A DNA stretch of 64,000 nucleotides from Pseudomonas oryzihabitans. Its GTDB lineage: Bacteria; Pseudomonadota; Gammaproteobacteria; Pseudomonadales; Pseudomonadaceae. Shown here in pieces: positions 1 to 9,907 of the stretch; the first letter of the stretch is position 1, and each line of letters begins with the position of its first letter. The DNA is taken from NCBI RefSeq assembly GCF_001518815.1, contig NZ_CP013987.1:248001-312000 (forward strand), read 5' to 3'. The translations under genes were made by a program, and so were the position numbers. The notes beneath the pieces are model-generated. The model was not told the origin of the DNA, made no database searches, and was given only the letters and a program-made list of their open reading frames with translations.

Positions 1-1227
1 GTGCTCCTGCCCGAGGATCAGCTGCTGGATCTGCGCCGGCTGGTGGAGTTCACCGGTCGCCAGCTGACGGTGGTGGCACCGGATCGTCTGGCGCGCACCC
101 TGGAGCGTTATGAGCTGGATGTCCTGCCAGGGCTGCCGTCTCTGACCAATTCCCCCTGCCTGTATGACGAGCGTCTGCTGGAGGCGCCGCGTCTGCTGCT
201 GGAGTCCGGTGAGCACTCGTTGCTGCTCGAAGTGGAAACGTCTGACTATCGCCGTCTGCTGAGCCAGGCGACCGCGGGCAGCTTCGGTATTCCGGCCGCC
301 GGCATCCAGCCGAACCTGCGCCAGCCGGAACGCGACCAGGCGGAAATCCTCCATGCGGCCACCGCCTTTACCGCGCGGCGTATCCGCCAGCGCCTGGACG
401 AGACCCTGGAAATCCCGCCGCTGTCCAAGACCGCGGAAAAGGTCATCAAGCTGCGGGTCGATCCCGATGCCACGGTGGACGACCTGGCCAACGTGGTGGA
501 GACCGATCCGGCCCTGGCCGCCCAGGTGATCAGCTGGGCGGCATCGCCCTACTATGCCGCGCCCGGCAAGATCCGCTCGGTGGAGGACGCCATCGTACGG
601 GTGCTGGGCTTCGATCTGGTGATCAACCTGGCTCTCGGCCTGGCCCTGGGCAAGACCCTGAGCCTGCCCAGCGATCAGGCCGAGCAGGAAACCCCTTACT
701 GGAAGCAGGCCATCTACACCGCCGCCCTGATCGAGGGCCTGGCGCGCGCCATGCCGCGAGCGGAGCGGCCGGAAATGGGCCTGGCCTATCTGGGCGGGCT
801 GCTGCACAACTTCGGCTACCTGGTGTTGGCCCACGTCTTTCCGCCGCACTTCACGCTGATCTGCCGCCATCTGGAGGCCAACCGCCAGCTGGATCACCAG
901 GTGATCGAGCATCACCTGCTGGGCATCACCCGTGAGCAGATCGGCGCCGCCCTGATGCGCTGCTGGGAGATGCCCGAAGAGGTGGTCACTGCGCTGCGCT
1001 TCCAGGGTGATCCCGAGTATCGCGGCGAGCAGGCGGTCTATCCCAACCTGATCTTTCTCGCGGTGCAGCTGCTGCGTGGCGAAGGCATCGGCAACGGCCC
1101 GGCCCAGGCCATTCCCGACGATCTCTATACGCGGCTGAACATAGATCCGACCAAGGCGCGGGAGTGCATGCAGAAGATCCTCGGTGCCGAAGCCGCCCTG
1201 CGCGAGCTGACCGGTCAGTTCAAGTGA
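1..1227 (+). CDS. HDOD domain signalling protein with YbaK-like N-terminus, 5' partial
   Basis: The frame is open from the first base of the window and ends in TGA, giving 408 residues. The first roughly 85 residues look like the C-terminal part of a YbaK/aminoacyl-tRNA deacylase domain (PSLTNSPCLYDERLL, then PRLLLESGEHSLLLEVE). Residues about 140-335 form an HDOD domain (LSKTAEKVIKLRVDP, TDPALAAQVISWA, GGLLHNFGYLVLAH). HDOD proteins are HD-superfamily-like scaffolds in signalling, generally without phosphohydrolase activity. Pseudomonas proteins with this YbaK-HDOD architecture are somewhat longer, so the true start is probably upstream of the window and the GTG at base 1 is likely internal. 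It is followed by a clear intrinsic terminator. Its cellular role is not known from sequence. Confidence 0.85.
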   Translation: MLLPEDQLLDLRRLVEFTGRQLTVVAPDRLARTLERYELDVLPGLPSLTNSPCLYDERLLEAPRLLLESGEHSLLLEVETSDYRRLLSQATAGSFGIPAAGIQPNLRQPERDQAEILHAATAFTARRIRQRLDETLEIPPLSKTAEKVIKLRVDPDATVDDLANVVETDPALAAQVISWAASPYYAAPGKIRSVEDAIVRVLGFDLVINLALGLALGKTLSLPSDQAEQETPYWKQAIYTAALIEGLARAMPRAERPEMGLAYLGGLLHNFGYLVLAHVFPPHFTLICRHLEANRQLDHQVIEHHLLGITREQIGAALMRCWEMPEEVVTALRFQGDPEYRGEQAVYPNLIFLAVQLLRGEGIGNGPAQAIPDDLYTRLNIDPTKARECMQKILGAEAALRELTGQFK

Positions 1228-1282
1228 CCGTCTGACTGGCCTCTGGCGCTCCCGGCGCCGGAGCCGCCAAACGCCAGGCAAC

Positions 1283-1306
1283 AAAAAACCCGCCGAGGCG
1301 GGTTTC
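1283..1306. terminator. Bidirectional intrinsic terminator between HDOD gene and rpmG
   Basis: A perfect ACCCGCC-GA-GGCGGGT type stem is flanked by an A-run on the left and a T-run on the right. It can therefore terminate both the HDOD gene (+) and the convergent rpmB-rpmG operon (-). Confidence 0.85.
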
Positions 1307-1325
1307 TTGTTCAAGGGGCGATCAA

Positions 1326-1481
1326 TTACTTGATCTTGCCTTCCTTGTACATGACATGCTTGCGCACGACCGGATCGAATTTCTTGATTTCGATCTTTTC
1401 GGGCTTGGTGCGCTTGTTCTTGTCAGTGGTGTAGAAGTGACCGGTACCGGCACTGGAAATCAAACGGATCAATTCACGCAT
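1326..1481 (-). CDS. rpmG: 50S ribosomal protein L33
   Basis: This is a 51-residue basic protein beginning [19 protein letters not shown] and ending [11 protein letters not shown]. It has the length and sequence expected of bacterial L33, a small protein of the large ribosomal subunit near the E site. It is too short for many ORF cut-offs but unmistakable. It lies 11 bp downstream of rpmB on the same strand, the usual rpmB-rpmG pair, and would share the promoter upstream of rpmB. The zinc-binding Cys pairs of some L33 paralogues are absent, so this is the zinc-independent (C-minus) form. Confidence 0.97.
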   Translation of the reverse strand: MRELIRLISSAGTGHFYTTDKNKRTKPEKIEIKKFDPVVRKHVMYKEGKIK

Positions 1482-1492
1482 GACGAATCCCC

Positions 1493-1729
1493 TTAGAATT
1501 TTTCGCCGCGGCTACGCAGCTCGGACAGGACGGTTTCGATACCGCGCTTGTCGATGATACGCATGCCCTTGGCAGAAACGCGCAGACGCACGAAGCGCTT
1601 CTCGGATTCTACCCAGAAACGGTGATGCTGCAGGTTCGGCAGGAAACGACGACGGGTTTTGTTGTTAGCGTGGGAAACGTTGTTCCCAGTAATCGGACCC
1701 TTACCGGTTACTTGGCAAACTCTCGACAT
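1493..1729 (-). CDS. rpmB: 50S ribosomal protein L28
   Basis: The product is 78 residues, starting [20 protein letters not shown] and carrying the L28 signature [13 protein letters not shown]. This length is normal for gammaproteobacterial L28, a component of the 50S subunit. It is the first gene of the rpmB-rpmG operon. A good sigma70-type promoter lies about 140 bp upstream, giving a leader of roughly 130 nt with small hairpin-forming segments. No frameshift or anomaly is visible. Confidence 0.98.
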   Translation of the reverse strand: MSRVCQVTGKGPITGNNVSHANNKTRRRFLPNLQHHRFWVESEKRFVRLRVSAKGMRIIDKRGIETVLSELRSRGEKF

Positions 1730-1865
1730 GGCTCAGCCCTCATAAACCTCATGCCAAACCCGGCATGGGTTGGCCGCTTGTAACTGTATTGATTCCTGTT
1801 TTGACGGGGAGAGCCGGCAAATGCCGGGGACCTGAAGCGGCCATACCCCGAAAAAAGAGCGCTGT

Positions 1866-1894
1866 TTTATACCAGAAGCACCCTGGGATAACAA
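1866..1894 (-). promoter_or_regulatory. Sigma70-type promoter for rpmB-rpmG
   Basis: On the minus strand TTGTTA is followed after exactly 17 bp by TATAAA. Both hexamers are close to consensus and point at rpmB. The predicted start is near base 1859. The remaining gap up to the ABC binding-protein gene at 2121 shows no convincing gene; a minus-strand open frame there has no recognisable protein features. Confidence 0.6.
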
Positions 1895-2120
1895 GGTGGG
1901 ACGACGGATGAAATGCCTGCGAACCCCGCACCGTGTGGGCCTGGCCGGAATGTCAACCGTTCGTCGGTCAGAAGCATTGTGACGGACGGACGGGTGGTCT
2001 AGTTTAGAACGAACGACACAAGCCATCCACGTCCGCCAGACGACCGCCCGCAGCGCTCCTTTGGCCGCTGTCAGCCAGGCGCTTACCGTCTGCCCACCTC
2101 GGATCTACAAGGAATCGTCC

Positions 2121-3698
2121 ATGCGTTTCGCCGCCTTGCCTCTGCTCTTCGCGCCCCTGCTGGCTCAGGCCGCCACGCTCAGCGTCTGCACCGAAGCCAG
2201 TCCGGATGGATTCGACGTGGTGCAATACAACTCCCTGACCACCACCAACGCCTCGGCCGATGTGCTGATGAATCGGCTGGTGGAGTACGACGCTGGCGAA
2301 GGCAAGCTGGTACCGAGCCTGGCGCAAAGCTGGACGGTGTCCAACGACGGCCTGACCTACGACTTCGCCCTACGCCCGGACGTGAAGTTTCACCACACCG
2401 ACTACTTCACCCCCAGCCGCGACCTGACGGCCGATGACGTGGTGTTCAGCTTCCAGCGCATGCTGGACAAGGATCATCCCTGGCATGCGGTGGCCAAGAG
2501 CGGTTACCCCCATGCTCAGTCGATGCAGTGGCCAAAGCTGATCAAGAGCGTGGAAAAGACCAGCGATCTCGGCGTGCGCATCGTGCTCAACAGCCCGGAC
2601 GCCACCTTCCTGCCGACCTTGAGCATGGGCTTCGCCTCCATCTACTCCGCCGAATACGCCGACCAGTTGCTCAAGGCCGGCAAGACCGCTCAGCTCAACG
2701 ACGAGCCCATCGGTACCGGGCCCTTCGTCTTCAAGCGCTACCAGAAGGACGCCGTGGTGCGCTATGCCGCCAATCCGGACTATTTCGCCGGCAAGCCCAA
2801 GCTGGATGGCCTGATCTACGCCATCACTCCGGACTCGGCGGTACGGCTGCAGCGGCTCAAGCGTGGCGAGTGCCAGGTCGCCCTGTCGCCCAAGCCCCAG
2901 GATCTGCAGAGCGCCCGGGAAGACAAGAGCCTGCAGGTGCTGCAGACGCCGGCCTTCATGACCGCCTTCGTCGGCATCAACACCACCCATCCGCCGCTGG
3001 ACAACATAAAGGTGCGCCAGGCCATCAACCTGGCCTTCGACAAGCAGAGCTATCTCAAGGCGGTGTTCCAGGACACCGCGGTGGCCGCCGACAACATCTA
3101 TCCGCCCACCACCTGGGGCTACGCCAAGGATGTGCCGGCCTATCCCTATGATCCGGCCAAGGCCAAGGCCCTGCTGGCCCAGGCGGGTGTCAAGGATGGC
3201 TTCAAGACCACCATCTGGACGCGACCCAGCGGCAGCCTGCTCAATCCCAATCCGCAACTGGGCGCCCAGATGCTGCAGGCCGACCTGAAGAAGATTGGTG
3301 TCGATGCACAGATCCAGGTGATCGAGTGGGGCGAGCTAATCCGCCGCGCCAAGACCGGCGAGCACGATCTGCTGTTCATGGGCTGGGCCGGGGACAACGG
3401 TGATCCGGACAACTACCTGACGCCGCAATTCTCCTGCGCCTCGGTGCAATCGGGGCTGAATTTCGCGCGCTATTGCGACAAGACCCTGGATGGTGCCATC
3501 AGCAAGGGCAAGACCCTGGCCGACCAGATGGCCCGGGCCACGGTGTACCACCAGGCGCAGCGCATCATCCACGATCAGGCGCTGTGGCTGCCGTTGGCCC
3601 ATCCGACGGTGACGGTACTGGCCAAGACCACTGTCGAGGGCTATCAGCCCAATCCCTTCGGTCGCCAGGACTTCAGCAAGGTCAGCGGCGGTCGCTAG
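2121..3698 (+). CDS. Periplasmic peptide-type ABC transporter substrate-binding protein
   Basis: The 525-residue product belongs to the SBP_bac_5 / DppA-OppA family, which deliver di- or oligopeptides (sometimes nickel or haem) to an ABC permease. The start at 2121 is preceded by AAGGAA and gives a signal peptide MRFAALPLLFAPLLAQAA. Family features follow: LVPSLAQSWTVSNDGLTY, VKFHHTD, TADDVVFSFQRML, the PIGTGPF motif, and a C-terminal WLPLAHP segment. The next genes encode cation antiporter subunits on the opposite strand, so no cognate permease is adjacent. A binding protein beside rpmBG is also found in P. aeruginosa (recalled). The ligand cannot be assigned. Confidence 0.88.
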   Translation: MRFAALPLLFAPLLAQAATLSVCTEASPDGFDVVQYNSLTTTNASADVLMNRLVEYDAGEGKLVPSLAQSWTVSNDGLTYDFALRPDVKFHHTDYFTPSRDLTADDVVFSFQRMLDKDHPWHAVAKSGYPHAQSMQWPKLIKSVEKTSDLGVRIVLNSPDATFLPTLSMGFASIYSAEYADQLLKAGKTAQLNDEPIGTGPFVFKRYQKDAVVRYAANPDYFAGKPKLDGLIYAITPDSAVRLQRLKRGECQVALSPKPQDLQSAREDKSLQVLQTPAFMTAFVGINTTHPPLDNIKVRQAINLAFDKQSYLKAVFQDTAVAADNIYPPTTWGYAKDVPAYPYDPAKAKALLAQAGVKDGFKTTIWTRPSGSLLNPNPQLGAQMLQADLKKIGVDAQIQVIEWGELIRRAKTGEHDLLFMGWAGDNGDPDNYLTPQFSCASVQSGLNFARYCDKTLDGAISKGKTLADQMARATVYHQAQRIIHDQALWLPLAHPTVTVLAKTTVEGYQPNPFGRQDFSKVSGGR

Positions 3699-3748
3699 GA
3701 CCGCCAAGCGGCTCGCCAGCACCACGCTGGCGAGTTGTCGAGCCTAGC

Positions 3749-4078
3749 TTAGCGCCACGGCTGGCCGTCGGTGCGCTCTACCTGCTTGACCTTCTGCTGG
3801 ATGGCGGCGCGTGCGAGCATGTGGGCGCTCACCGGTGCGGTGATGAAGATGAACAGGGCGATCAGCAGTTCGTGCAGGCTCAGGCCCTCGCCCTGGACGC
3901 TGAAGAACAGCATGGAGGCGATGATGGTGCTGCCCACGCCCAGGGTGGTGGCCTTGGTCGGGCCATGCAGGCGCATGAAGAAGTCCGGCAGCCGGTAAAG
4001 GCCGATGGCGCCGATGAGGGCGAAGCTGCTGCCGATGAGCAGCAGGGCGCAGATCAGGAGTTCGAGCCAGAAGGGCAT
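3749..4078 (-). CDS. mnhG: Monovalent cation/H+ antiporter subunit G
   Basis: The 109-residue membrane protein matches the MnhG/PhaG/ShaG family. It has about three hydrophobic segments (LLICALLLIGSSFALIGAIG at the start) and the conserved GLYRLPDFFMRLHGPTKATT region. It is the last gene of the six-gene Mrp/Sha-type antiporter operon, which exchanges Na+ or K+ for protons across the inner membrane. Subunit G follows F by 15 bp. The C-terminus is cytosolic and basic. Confidence 0.93.
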   Translation of the reverse strand: MPFWLELLICALLLIGSSFALIGAIGLYRLPDFFMRLHGPTKATTLGVGSTIIASMLFFSVQGEGLSLHELLIALFIFITAPVSAHMLARAAIQQKVKQVERTDGQPWR

Positions 4079-4093
4079 GGGGTAGCTCCTACG

Positions 4094-4363
4094 TCAGTCG
4101 ATGATTTCGCCATGGAGCATATGCTTGCCCAGCGCCACGGTGCCGACGAAGCCGGTCACGGCGATGAGCAGCGCCGCTTCGAAGAAGACGTCGGTGGCCA
4201 GCCAGATCCCGAACAGGATGATGATCGCCAGGACGTTGATATAGAGCGTATCCAGCGCCAGCACCCGATCAGGCATGTCGGGTCCCTTGACCAGCCGATA
4301 GACGTTGAGCACGGCGGCTATGCCCATCATCCCCAGGCACAGCAGGGTCACGTAGGTGAGCAT
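4094..4363 (-). CDS. mnhF: Monovalent cation/H+ antiporter subunit F
   Basis: This 89-residue protein has three predicted membrane helices, with the family segment VKGPDMPDRVLALDTL between the first two. This is the MnhF/MrpF signature. The gene overlaps the end of mnhE by 16 bp, indicating translational coupling in the antiporter operon. Length and motif are normal for the family. Confidence 0.93.
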   Translation of the reverse strand: MLTYVTLLCLGMMGIAAVLNVYRLVKGPDMPDRVLALDTLYINVLAIIILFGIWLATDVFFEAALLIAVTGFVGTVALGKHMLHGEIID

Positions 4364-4845
4364 TCGAAGATCTCCTTGAGCGGGGCTTCATAGCGGGTCT
4401 TGACCTGGAGGATCATCGCCTCCTTGTCCTCGACGTCCAGCCCGTGCAGCAGCAGGGTCTTGCGATCGCCGCTGAGGCCTGAGGACACGGTGCCGGGGGT
4501 AAGGGAAACCACGCAGGCCAGCAAGGTGAGGAGGAACTCGTCCTCGATGTCGATGGGTACCTCGATGAAGGCCGGCCGGAGCGCCTCGGGGCGGCCCAGC
4601 ACCAGGCGGGCGACGTGCAGGTTGGCGACGACGATGTCGTATACCACCATCAGCATGTAGCGCAGCAGCAGACCAGGACGCCGCAGGCGCGGGGCGCTGA
4701 GCAGGAAGTCCCGGCAGAGCAGCGGGATCCCCCAGCCTAACAGCAGGCCCAGCAGCAACTGGCCCAGGCTCAGGCTGTTGTTGAGCAGCAGCCAGGTCAG
4801 GGTCAGCAGCCCGGTGAGCAGTGGGTGCGGTAGCCAGCGTTTCAT
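4348..4845 (-). CDS. mnhE: Monovalent cation/H+ antiporter subunit E
   Basis: The product has 165 residues. Two N-terminal hydrophobic helices (LLTGLLTLTWLLLNNSLSLG and LLLRYMLMVVYDIVVANL) precede a soluble domain with LLACVVSLTPGTVSSGL. The SLTPGT motif is characteristic of MnhE/MrpE. It is translationally coupled to mnhD (4-bp overlap) and to mnhF (16-bp overlap). Subunit E is required for the assembled hetero-oligomeric antiporter but does not resemble a transporter alone. Confidence 0.93.
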   Translation of the reverse strand: MKRWLPHPLLTGLLTLTWLLLNNSLSLGQLLLGLLLGWGIPLLCRDFLLSAPRLRRPGLLLRYMLMVVYDIVVANLHVARLVLGRPEALRPAFIEVPIDIEDEFLLTLLACVVSLTPGTVSSGLSGDRKTLLLHGLDVEDKEAMILQVKTRYEAPLKEIFECSPT

Positions 4846-6341
4846 GGGCCAACCTCCCGGACGATGTCGAAGTAGGCGGAGACATCCAGCAGTTGCCGGG
4901 CGGTTTCCAGGGCGTAGCCATGCAGCGGAGCCGCCGCAGCCATCAGCAGGGGGCTGCCCAGCAGCAGGCCGAGGGTCGCGGCGAGCTGGATGCGATCGAG
5001 GCGCACCTCCAGGGCCACGTTGTTGGCGCGCCAGAACAGCGTCGTGCCGGCGCGGGACAGGGCGATGATCATGCCCAGCCCACCCAGCAGCACCACCGGC
5101 CAGATGATCAGCGCCGGCCAGGCGGTACCGGTGGCCTGCAGGAGCATCACCTTGCCGAGAAAGCCGGGGAAGGGCGGCAGCCCGGCGACGGAGACCGCGC
5201 CGAGAAAGAACAACCCGCCCAATAGACGCGGATGACGCAGCTCGGGTCCGCTTTTGAGGATGTCGCCCTGGAGGCCGCGCTGCTGAGCGATGAGGTCGGC
5301 CAGCAGGAACAGGGCGCCGGCGATCCAGGTGCTGTGCACCAGGTAGAAGAAGGCAGCGGCCAGGCCCGCGACGCTGCCCAGGGCGACGCCGGTAAGTAGC
5401 ATGCCGACCGAGATGACCACCAGATAGCCAAGCAGCGCCTTGAGGTGATGGGCGGCCAGGGCGCCGAACACCCCGGCGGCCAGGGTGACCGCCGCCAGCG
5501 GCCAGAGCCAGGGCAGCACATAGTGCGCAAGCGGCCCAGCCGCGGCGCCGAACACCAGTAGGAAGACGCGGACGATGGCGTAGAGTCCGACCTTGGTCAT
5601 GATGGCGAACAGCGCGGCGACTGGCGCGCTGGCCGTGGAATAGGCGCTGGGCAGCCAGAAGTACAGCGGCAGGATGGCGCCCTTGAGGCCAAAGACCACC
5701 AGCAGCAGGAAGCCCGCAGCGGCCAACAGGGGCGCGCGCTCGGGGTCGGCGCTAGCTACCTTCAGGCCCAGGTCGGCCATGTTCAGGGTGCCGAGCAGGC
5801 CGTAGAGCAGGCCGATGCCGATCAGGAACAGCGCCGAGCCCACCAGGTTGAGCACCACGTAGTGCAGGCCGGCGCGTATCCGGTCCGGTCCGGCGCCGTG
5901 CACCAGCAGGGCATAGGAGGCGATCAGCAGGATCTCGAAGAAGACGAAGAGATTGAACAGGTCGCCGGTGAGGAAGGCGCCGTTGATGCCCAGCAGCTGA
6001 AACTGGAACAGCGCATGGAAGTCCGGGCCGCGAGCATCGTCGCCGCGGCAGGCGTAGAGCACCGCGCCAGCGGCCAGCACCGCCACGGTGAGCAGCATCA
6101 GCGCGGCCAGGCGATCCAGCAGCAGGACGATGCCGAAGGGCGCCGCCCAGTCGCCCAGGGCGTAGACCTCCAGCTGACCGCTACTGGCCCGCTGCAGGAG
6201 CAGCACCGCCAGCGGCAGCAGGGCCCAGGTGGCGAGCAGCGACAGCCCGCGCGAGGCCCTGGCGGATAGCCGTGGGCGCATCAGCAGGAAGCCGCCGGTA
6301 AACAAGGGGACGAGGATGGGCAGGATGATCAGGTGGTTCAT
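4842..6341 (-). CDS. mnhD: Monovalent cation/H+ antiporter subunit D (NuoN/NuoM-like)
   Basis: This 499-residue polytopic protein belongs to the Proton_antipo_M family shared with complex I subunits. It contains the FFEILLIASYALLVHG segment with its conserved acidic residue, the lysine-containing FGLKGAILPLYFWLP stretch, and MTKVGLYAIVRVF. These charged intramembrane residues form the proposed proton path. It overlaps mnhC and mnhE by 4 bp each. It is distinguished from NuoN by its context between C and E subunits. Confidence 0.94.
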   Translation of the reverse strand: MNHLIILPILVPLFTGGFLLMRPRLSARASRGLSLLATWALLPLAVLLLQRASSGQLEVYALGDWAAPFGIVLLLDRLAALMLLTVAVLAAGAVLYACRGDDARGPDFHALFQFQLLGINGAFLTGDLFNLFVFFEILLIASYALLVHGAGPDRIRAGLHYVVLNLVGSALFLIGIGLLYGLLGTLNMADLGLKVASADPERAPLLAAAGFLLLVVFGLKGAILPLYFWLPSAYSTASAPVAALFAIMTKVGLYAIVRVFLLVFGAAAGPLAHYVLPWLWPLAAVTLAAGVFGALAAHHLKALLGYLVVISVGMLLTGVALGSVAGLAAAFFYLVHSTWIAGALFLLADLIAQQRGLQGDILKSGPELRHPRLLGGLFFLGAVSVAGLPPFPGFLGKVMLLQATGTAWPALIIWPVVLLGGLGMIIALSRAGTTLFWRANNVALEVRLDRIQLAATLGLLLGSPLLMAAAAPLHGYALETARQLLDVSAYFDIVREVGP

Positions 6342-6667
6342 CGGCGTGGCTCCTCGCCATCCACGTGGTCGGTGCGCAATTCGCCCAGGGCGCGCAGCGA
6401 CAGGGCCACCACGAAGGCGGTCATGGCAAAGCCGATGACGATGGCGGTCAGCACCAGCGCCTGGGGCACCGGATCGGCATGCTCGGCGGCCTTGCCGATC
6501 ACCGCCGGCACGCCGGTGCGCAACCGACCCATGGCGAACAGGAAGAGATTGACCGCATAGGAGAGCAGGGTGAGGCCCAGCACCACCGGATAGAGGCGTG
6601 CTCTGAGCAGCAGGTAGACGCCGGTGGCGACGAGGACCCCGAGGGTCGTGCAGAACAGGATCTCCAT
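6338..6667 (-). CDS. mnhC: Monovalent cation/H+ antiporter subunit C (NuoK-like)
   Basis: The 109-residue protein has three transmembrane helices and the NuoK-like pattern GVYLLLRARLYPVVLGLTLL followed by AVNLFLFAMG. The C-terminal helix carries DPVPQALVLTAIVIGFAMTA, the standard MnhC signature. It begins one base after the end of mnhA and overlaps mnhD by 4 bp, so the three genes are tightly coupled. Confidence 0.94.
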   Translation of the reverse strand: MEILFCTTLGVLVATGVYLLLRARLYPVVLGLTLLSYAVNLFLFAMGRLRTGVPAVIGKAAEHADPVPQALVLTAIVIGFAMTAFVVALSLRALGELRTDHVDGEEPRR

Positions 6668-6668
6668 G

Positions 6669-9476
6669 TCAGAGCACCTCCTGGCTGGATCCGTCGGTGT
6701 CCGTCTCGTCGCGGCTGACGTGGCCCAGGTTGGAAAGGATCAGCAGCGTGGCGCCGACTACCGCCAGATAGACGCCAAGGTCGAAGATCAGGGCGGTGGC
6801 CAGTTCGGTCTTGCCGATCAGCGGAATGGCGAAGTAGTCGAAGGCGGTGGTGAGGAAGGGTCGACCAAAGACCAGCGAACCCAGGCCGGTGAGGGCGGCG
6901 ATCAATACCCCGACACCGCAGATGGTGTGGTAGCTGATCGGCAGGCGGCGCTGGGTCCAGGCCACGCCATGGGCCACGTACTGCAGGATCAGGGCGATGG
7001 CGGTGACCAGGCCGGCGATGAAACCGCCACCGGGCAGGTTGTGCCCGCGTACGAAGATGAAGGCCGACACCAGCAGGGCCAGGGGCAGCAGCACCCGCGC
7101 CACGTTGTTGAGGATCATCGGGTGACTGTCGCGCGACCAGGGGGTGCCCTTGGGGTCGACCAGCGGATGCGGCAGGTGCAGGTGCTTGAGCAGACCGTAG
7201 ATCCCGGCGGCGGCGATGGCCAGCACGGTCACCTCGCCGAGGGTATCGAAGCCGCGGAAGTCCACCAGGATGACGTTGACCACGTTGTAGCCACCGCCGC
7301 CGGACACCGAGTTGGCCAGGAAGAAGTCGCCGATGTGCTCATAGGGGCGGGTCAGCACGGCATAGGCCAGCAGCGCCACCATCAGCCCCAGGCCACTGGC
7401 CAGCAGCACGTCGCGCAGGCCGCGCAGGCTGCTGGACTCGATGGGCGTGCGATCCGGCATGAAGAACAGCGCCAGCACCAGCAGGATGACGGTCACCACT
7501 TCCACCGACAGCTGCGTCAGTGCCAGGTCCGGTGCCGAATAGCGGGCGAACAGCAGGGCGACGATCAGGCCCACGGTGCTCAGGGCCATGAGTGCCTTGA
7601 GCCGGTTGCGGTGGAAATACACCGTCAGCACCGCGGTCAGCATCAGGATGCCCAGGCCCAGGGCGGTGAGCGGATCGAAGGGCGCCAGGGCCACGGGGCC
7701 GGTGAGGCTGTCCAGGCCCGACAGCGCCGCCACCAGCAGCACGAGCGTCGCCAGCAGCATCAGGGTGATGTAGCGCTGCAGCGACCCGCTTTCCAGGCAG
7801 AGGGTCAGGCGCTGGGCGAAGCCGACCAGACGATTCATGGCGTGCTCGAAGACCTGGCGGGCGTCGATGTCGGGCAGGCCCTCTTGCCAGCGGAACAGCG
7901 GCTGGCGGAAGGCGTAGACCAGCACCCCGCCGATCATCGCCAGGATGCTCATCTTCAGGGCGGTATTGAAGCCGTGCCAGATGGCCAGGCTGTACTCTGG
8001 CAGGCTGCCGCCCAGGGCGGCGCTGGCGCTGGCGGCCAGCAGCGGCGCCACGGTATAGCCCGGCACCACGCCTACCAGCAGGCACAGCAACACCAGGATC
8101 TCCACCGGGATCTTCATGTAGCGCGGTGGCTCATGGGGCGGATAGTGGGGCAGGTCGCGCGGCTCGCCATTGAAGAAGACGTCGTGGATGAAGCGCAGTG
8201 AGTAGGCGACCGAGAAGACGCCATAGAGCACCGCCACCGCCGGCACGATCCAGCTGAAGCTGCCGAACAGGCCGTGATGAAGGGTCTCGTTGAAGAACAT
8301 CTCCTTGCTCAGGAAGCCGTTGAGCAGCGGCACGCCGCCCATGGCGGCGGCGGCGACCATGGCCAGCGCCGCCGTATGCGGCATGTAGCGACCGAGCCCG
8401 GCGAGGCGGCGCATGTCGCGGCTGCCGGTTTCGTGGTCGATGATGCCGGCAGCCATGAACAGCGAGGCCTTGAAGGTCGCGTGGTTGAGGATGTGGAACA
8501 CCGCCGCCACGGTGGACAGCTGGGTGTCGAGGCCGAACAGCAGGGTGATCAGGCCCAGGTGACTGATCGTGGAATAGGCCAGCAGGCCTTTGAGGTCATG
8601 CTGGAACAGCGCCAGGATGGCGCCCACCACCAGGGTGGTGAGCCCGGTGAGGGTGACGATGTAGAACCACCACTCCGAATCGGCCAGCGCCGGATAGAGG
8701 CGCGCCAGGAGAAAGACCCCGGCCTTGACCATGGTCGCCGAGTGCAGATAGGCCGAGACCGGCGTCGGCGCGGCCATGGCCTGGGGTAGCCAGAAGTGGA
8801 AGGGAAATTGGGCGGACTTGGTGAAGACACCCAGCAGCACCAGGATCAGCGCCAGTGGATAGAGGGCATGGCCGGTGATCAGCGGGCCGGCGGCGAGCAC
8901 GTCGGTCAACTCGAAGCTGCCGACGATATGGCCGATCAGCAGGACGCCGGCGAGCAGCGCGAGACCGCCGCCGCCTGTGACGGTCAGGGCCATGCGCGCG
9001 CCCTGGCGGGCTTCCTTGCTGTGGCTCCAGAAGCCGATCAGCAGAAAGGACGACAGGCTGGTCAGCTCCCAGAACACCATCAGTAGCAGCAGGTTTTCCG
9101 CCAGTACCACGCCCAGCATGGCGCCCATGAACAGCAGCAGGTAGGCGAAGAAGCGGCCGACCGACTCGTCCTTGCCCAGGTAATAGGTGGCATAGAGGAT
9201 CACCAGCAGGCCCATGACCAGGATCATCAGGGCGAACATCAGGCCCAGGCCGTCCAGGCGCAGGCTGAGGTTCAGGCCCAGGGCCGGCAGCCAGTCCAGT
9301 CGCTGCAGCAGCACGGCGCCGTCGAGCACGGCCGGCAATTGCGTGGCCAGCAGGGCCAGGGCCACGGCAGGCGCTATGGCGGTACCCAGGGCACAGGCAC
9401 GCCGCCCGAAGCGATCAGTCGCCAGCGACAGCAGTGTTCCTAGAAAGGGCAACGCGATGATCAGCGCCAATACCAT
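6669..9476 (-). CDS. mnhA: Monovalent cation/H+ antiporter, fused subunits A and B
   Basis: The 935-residue product is the largest subunit and the first gene of the operon. Residues about 1-520 are NuoL-like ([52 protein letters not shown]). A middle DUF4040-type region follows. The last roughly 150 residues are a MnhB domain ([36 protein letters not shown]). The A-B fusion is the arrangement of Pha/Sha systems in Pseudomonas and rhizobia; Bacillus Mrp has separate A and B. The complex exchanges Na+ or K+ for H+ and supports salt and alkaline tolerance. The symbol could equally be shaA or phaAB. Confidence 0.94.
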   Translation of the reverse strand: MVLALIIALPFLGTLLSLATDRFGRRACALGTAIAPAVALALLATQLPAVLDGAVLLQRLDWLPALGLNLSLRLDGLGLMFALMILVMGLLVILYATYYLGKDESVGRFFAYLLLFMGAMLGVVLAENLLLLMVFWELTSLSSFLLIGFWSHSKEARQGARMALTVTGGGGLALLAGVLLIGHIVGSFELTDVLAAGPLITGHALYPLALILVLLGVFTKSAQFPFHFWLPQAMAAPTPVSAYLHSATMVKAGVFLLARLYPALADSEWWFYIVTLTGLTTLVVGAILALFQHDLKGLLAYSTISHLGLITLLFGLDTQLSTVAAVFHILNHATFKASLFMAAGIIDHETGSRDMRRLAGLGRYMPHTAALAMVAAAAMGGVPLLNGFLSKEMFFNETLHHGLFGSFSWIVPAVAVLYGVFSVAYSLRFIHDVFFNGEPRDLPHYPPHEPPRYMKIPVEILVLLCLLVGVVPGYTVAPLLAASASAALGGSLPEYSLAIWHGFNTALKMSILAMIGGVLVYAFRQPLFRWQEGLPDIDARQVFEHAMNRLVGFAQRLTLCLESGSLQRYITLMLLATLVLLVAALSGLDSLTGPVALAPFDPLTALGLGILMLTAVLTVYFHRNRLKALMALSTVGLIVALLFARYSAPDLALTQLSVEVVTVILLVLALFFMPDRTPIESSSLRGLRDVLLASGLGLMVALLAYAVLTRPYEHIGDFFLANSVSGGGGYNVVNVILVDFRGFDTLGEVTVLAIAAAGIYGLLKHLHLPHPLVDPKGTPWSRDSHPMILNNVARVLLPLALLVSAFIFVRGHNLPGGGFIAGLVTAIALILQYVAHGVAWTQRRLPISYHTICGVGVLIAALTGLGSLVFGRPFLTTAFDYFAIPLIGKTELATALIFDLGVYLAVVGATLLILSNLGHVSRDETDTDGSSQEVL

Positions 9477-9847
9477 GCCTGCATCCTTTAGCTGAGCGCC
9501 TCACGGCGGTGGATAGATGGGGCTCCCTCGAGACCTCGAGCGGCATTCGATCCGTCCACGCAGAGATCGCCAAGACGGCGAGAGGTGGAGGAATCGATCT
9601 TCGAGTTTCGTACAAGAACCGAAGGTTTAATAACCTAAGGTGATAATAAAAGAGAGACCACAAAATCCTAGCCCTGTCTCCCTTACAAAATATTAGGAAA
9701 CAGGCCGGCAGCGTCCAGCAGAGGATTCAACCACCTGGCAACCGCCGTTCGGGTCTCACTGAGACCTCTGGAACGGGCTTTTGCTCAGGTTGGCAAGGAG
9801 AGGACGTACCCGGCGCTTCGGTGGGACAAAGCGCCGGAACAGGGAAG
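9477..9847. other. Intergenic region upstream of the mnh operon
   Basis: This stretch of about 370 bp lies between oprN and mnhA. It includes an unusually AT-rich block (about 9600-9700) that probably holds the mnh promoter. A 9-bp GC-rich inverted repeat sits near 9808-9836. Short open frames across it lack ribosome-binding sites and protein features, so no gene is called. Confidence 0.5.
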
Positions 9848-9892
9848 AAAAAACCCGACACGCCAAAGGAGCAAGAGAACACGCGTGCCGGG
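9848..9892 (-). terminator. Intrinsic terminator downstream of oprN
   Basis: On the minus strand, just after the oprN stop, CCGGCACGC pairs with GCGTGTCGG (nine pairs, one G-U) around a 19-nt loop. A run of six T follows. The position fits termination of the mexEF-oprN transcript. Confidence 0.6.
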
Positions 9893-9907
9893 GGTAAGCG
9901 CCAGCGG

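Noticed and set aside
1733-2026. Small minus-strand open frame upstream of rpmB
   Set aside because: It spans the rpmB promoter and leader and has no protein features.
6624-8201. Long plus-strand open frame (525 codons) across mnhA
   Set aside because: Antisense to the clearly conserved mnhA; composition is Gln/His/Gly-rich as expected from the complement of a GC-rich membrane-protein gene.
9415-9663. Minus-strand 82-codon frame overlapping the mnhA start
   Set aside because: No ribosome site or family similarity; it lies over the probable mnh promoter.
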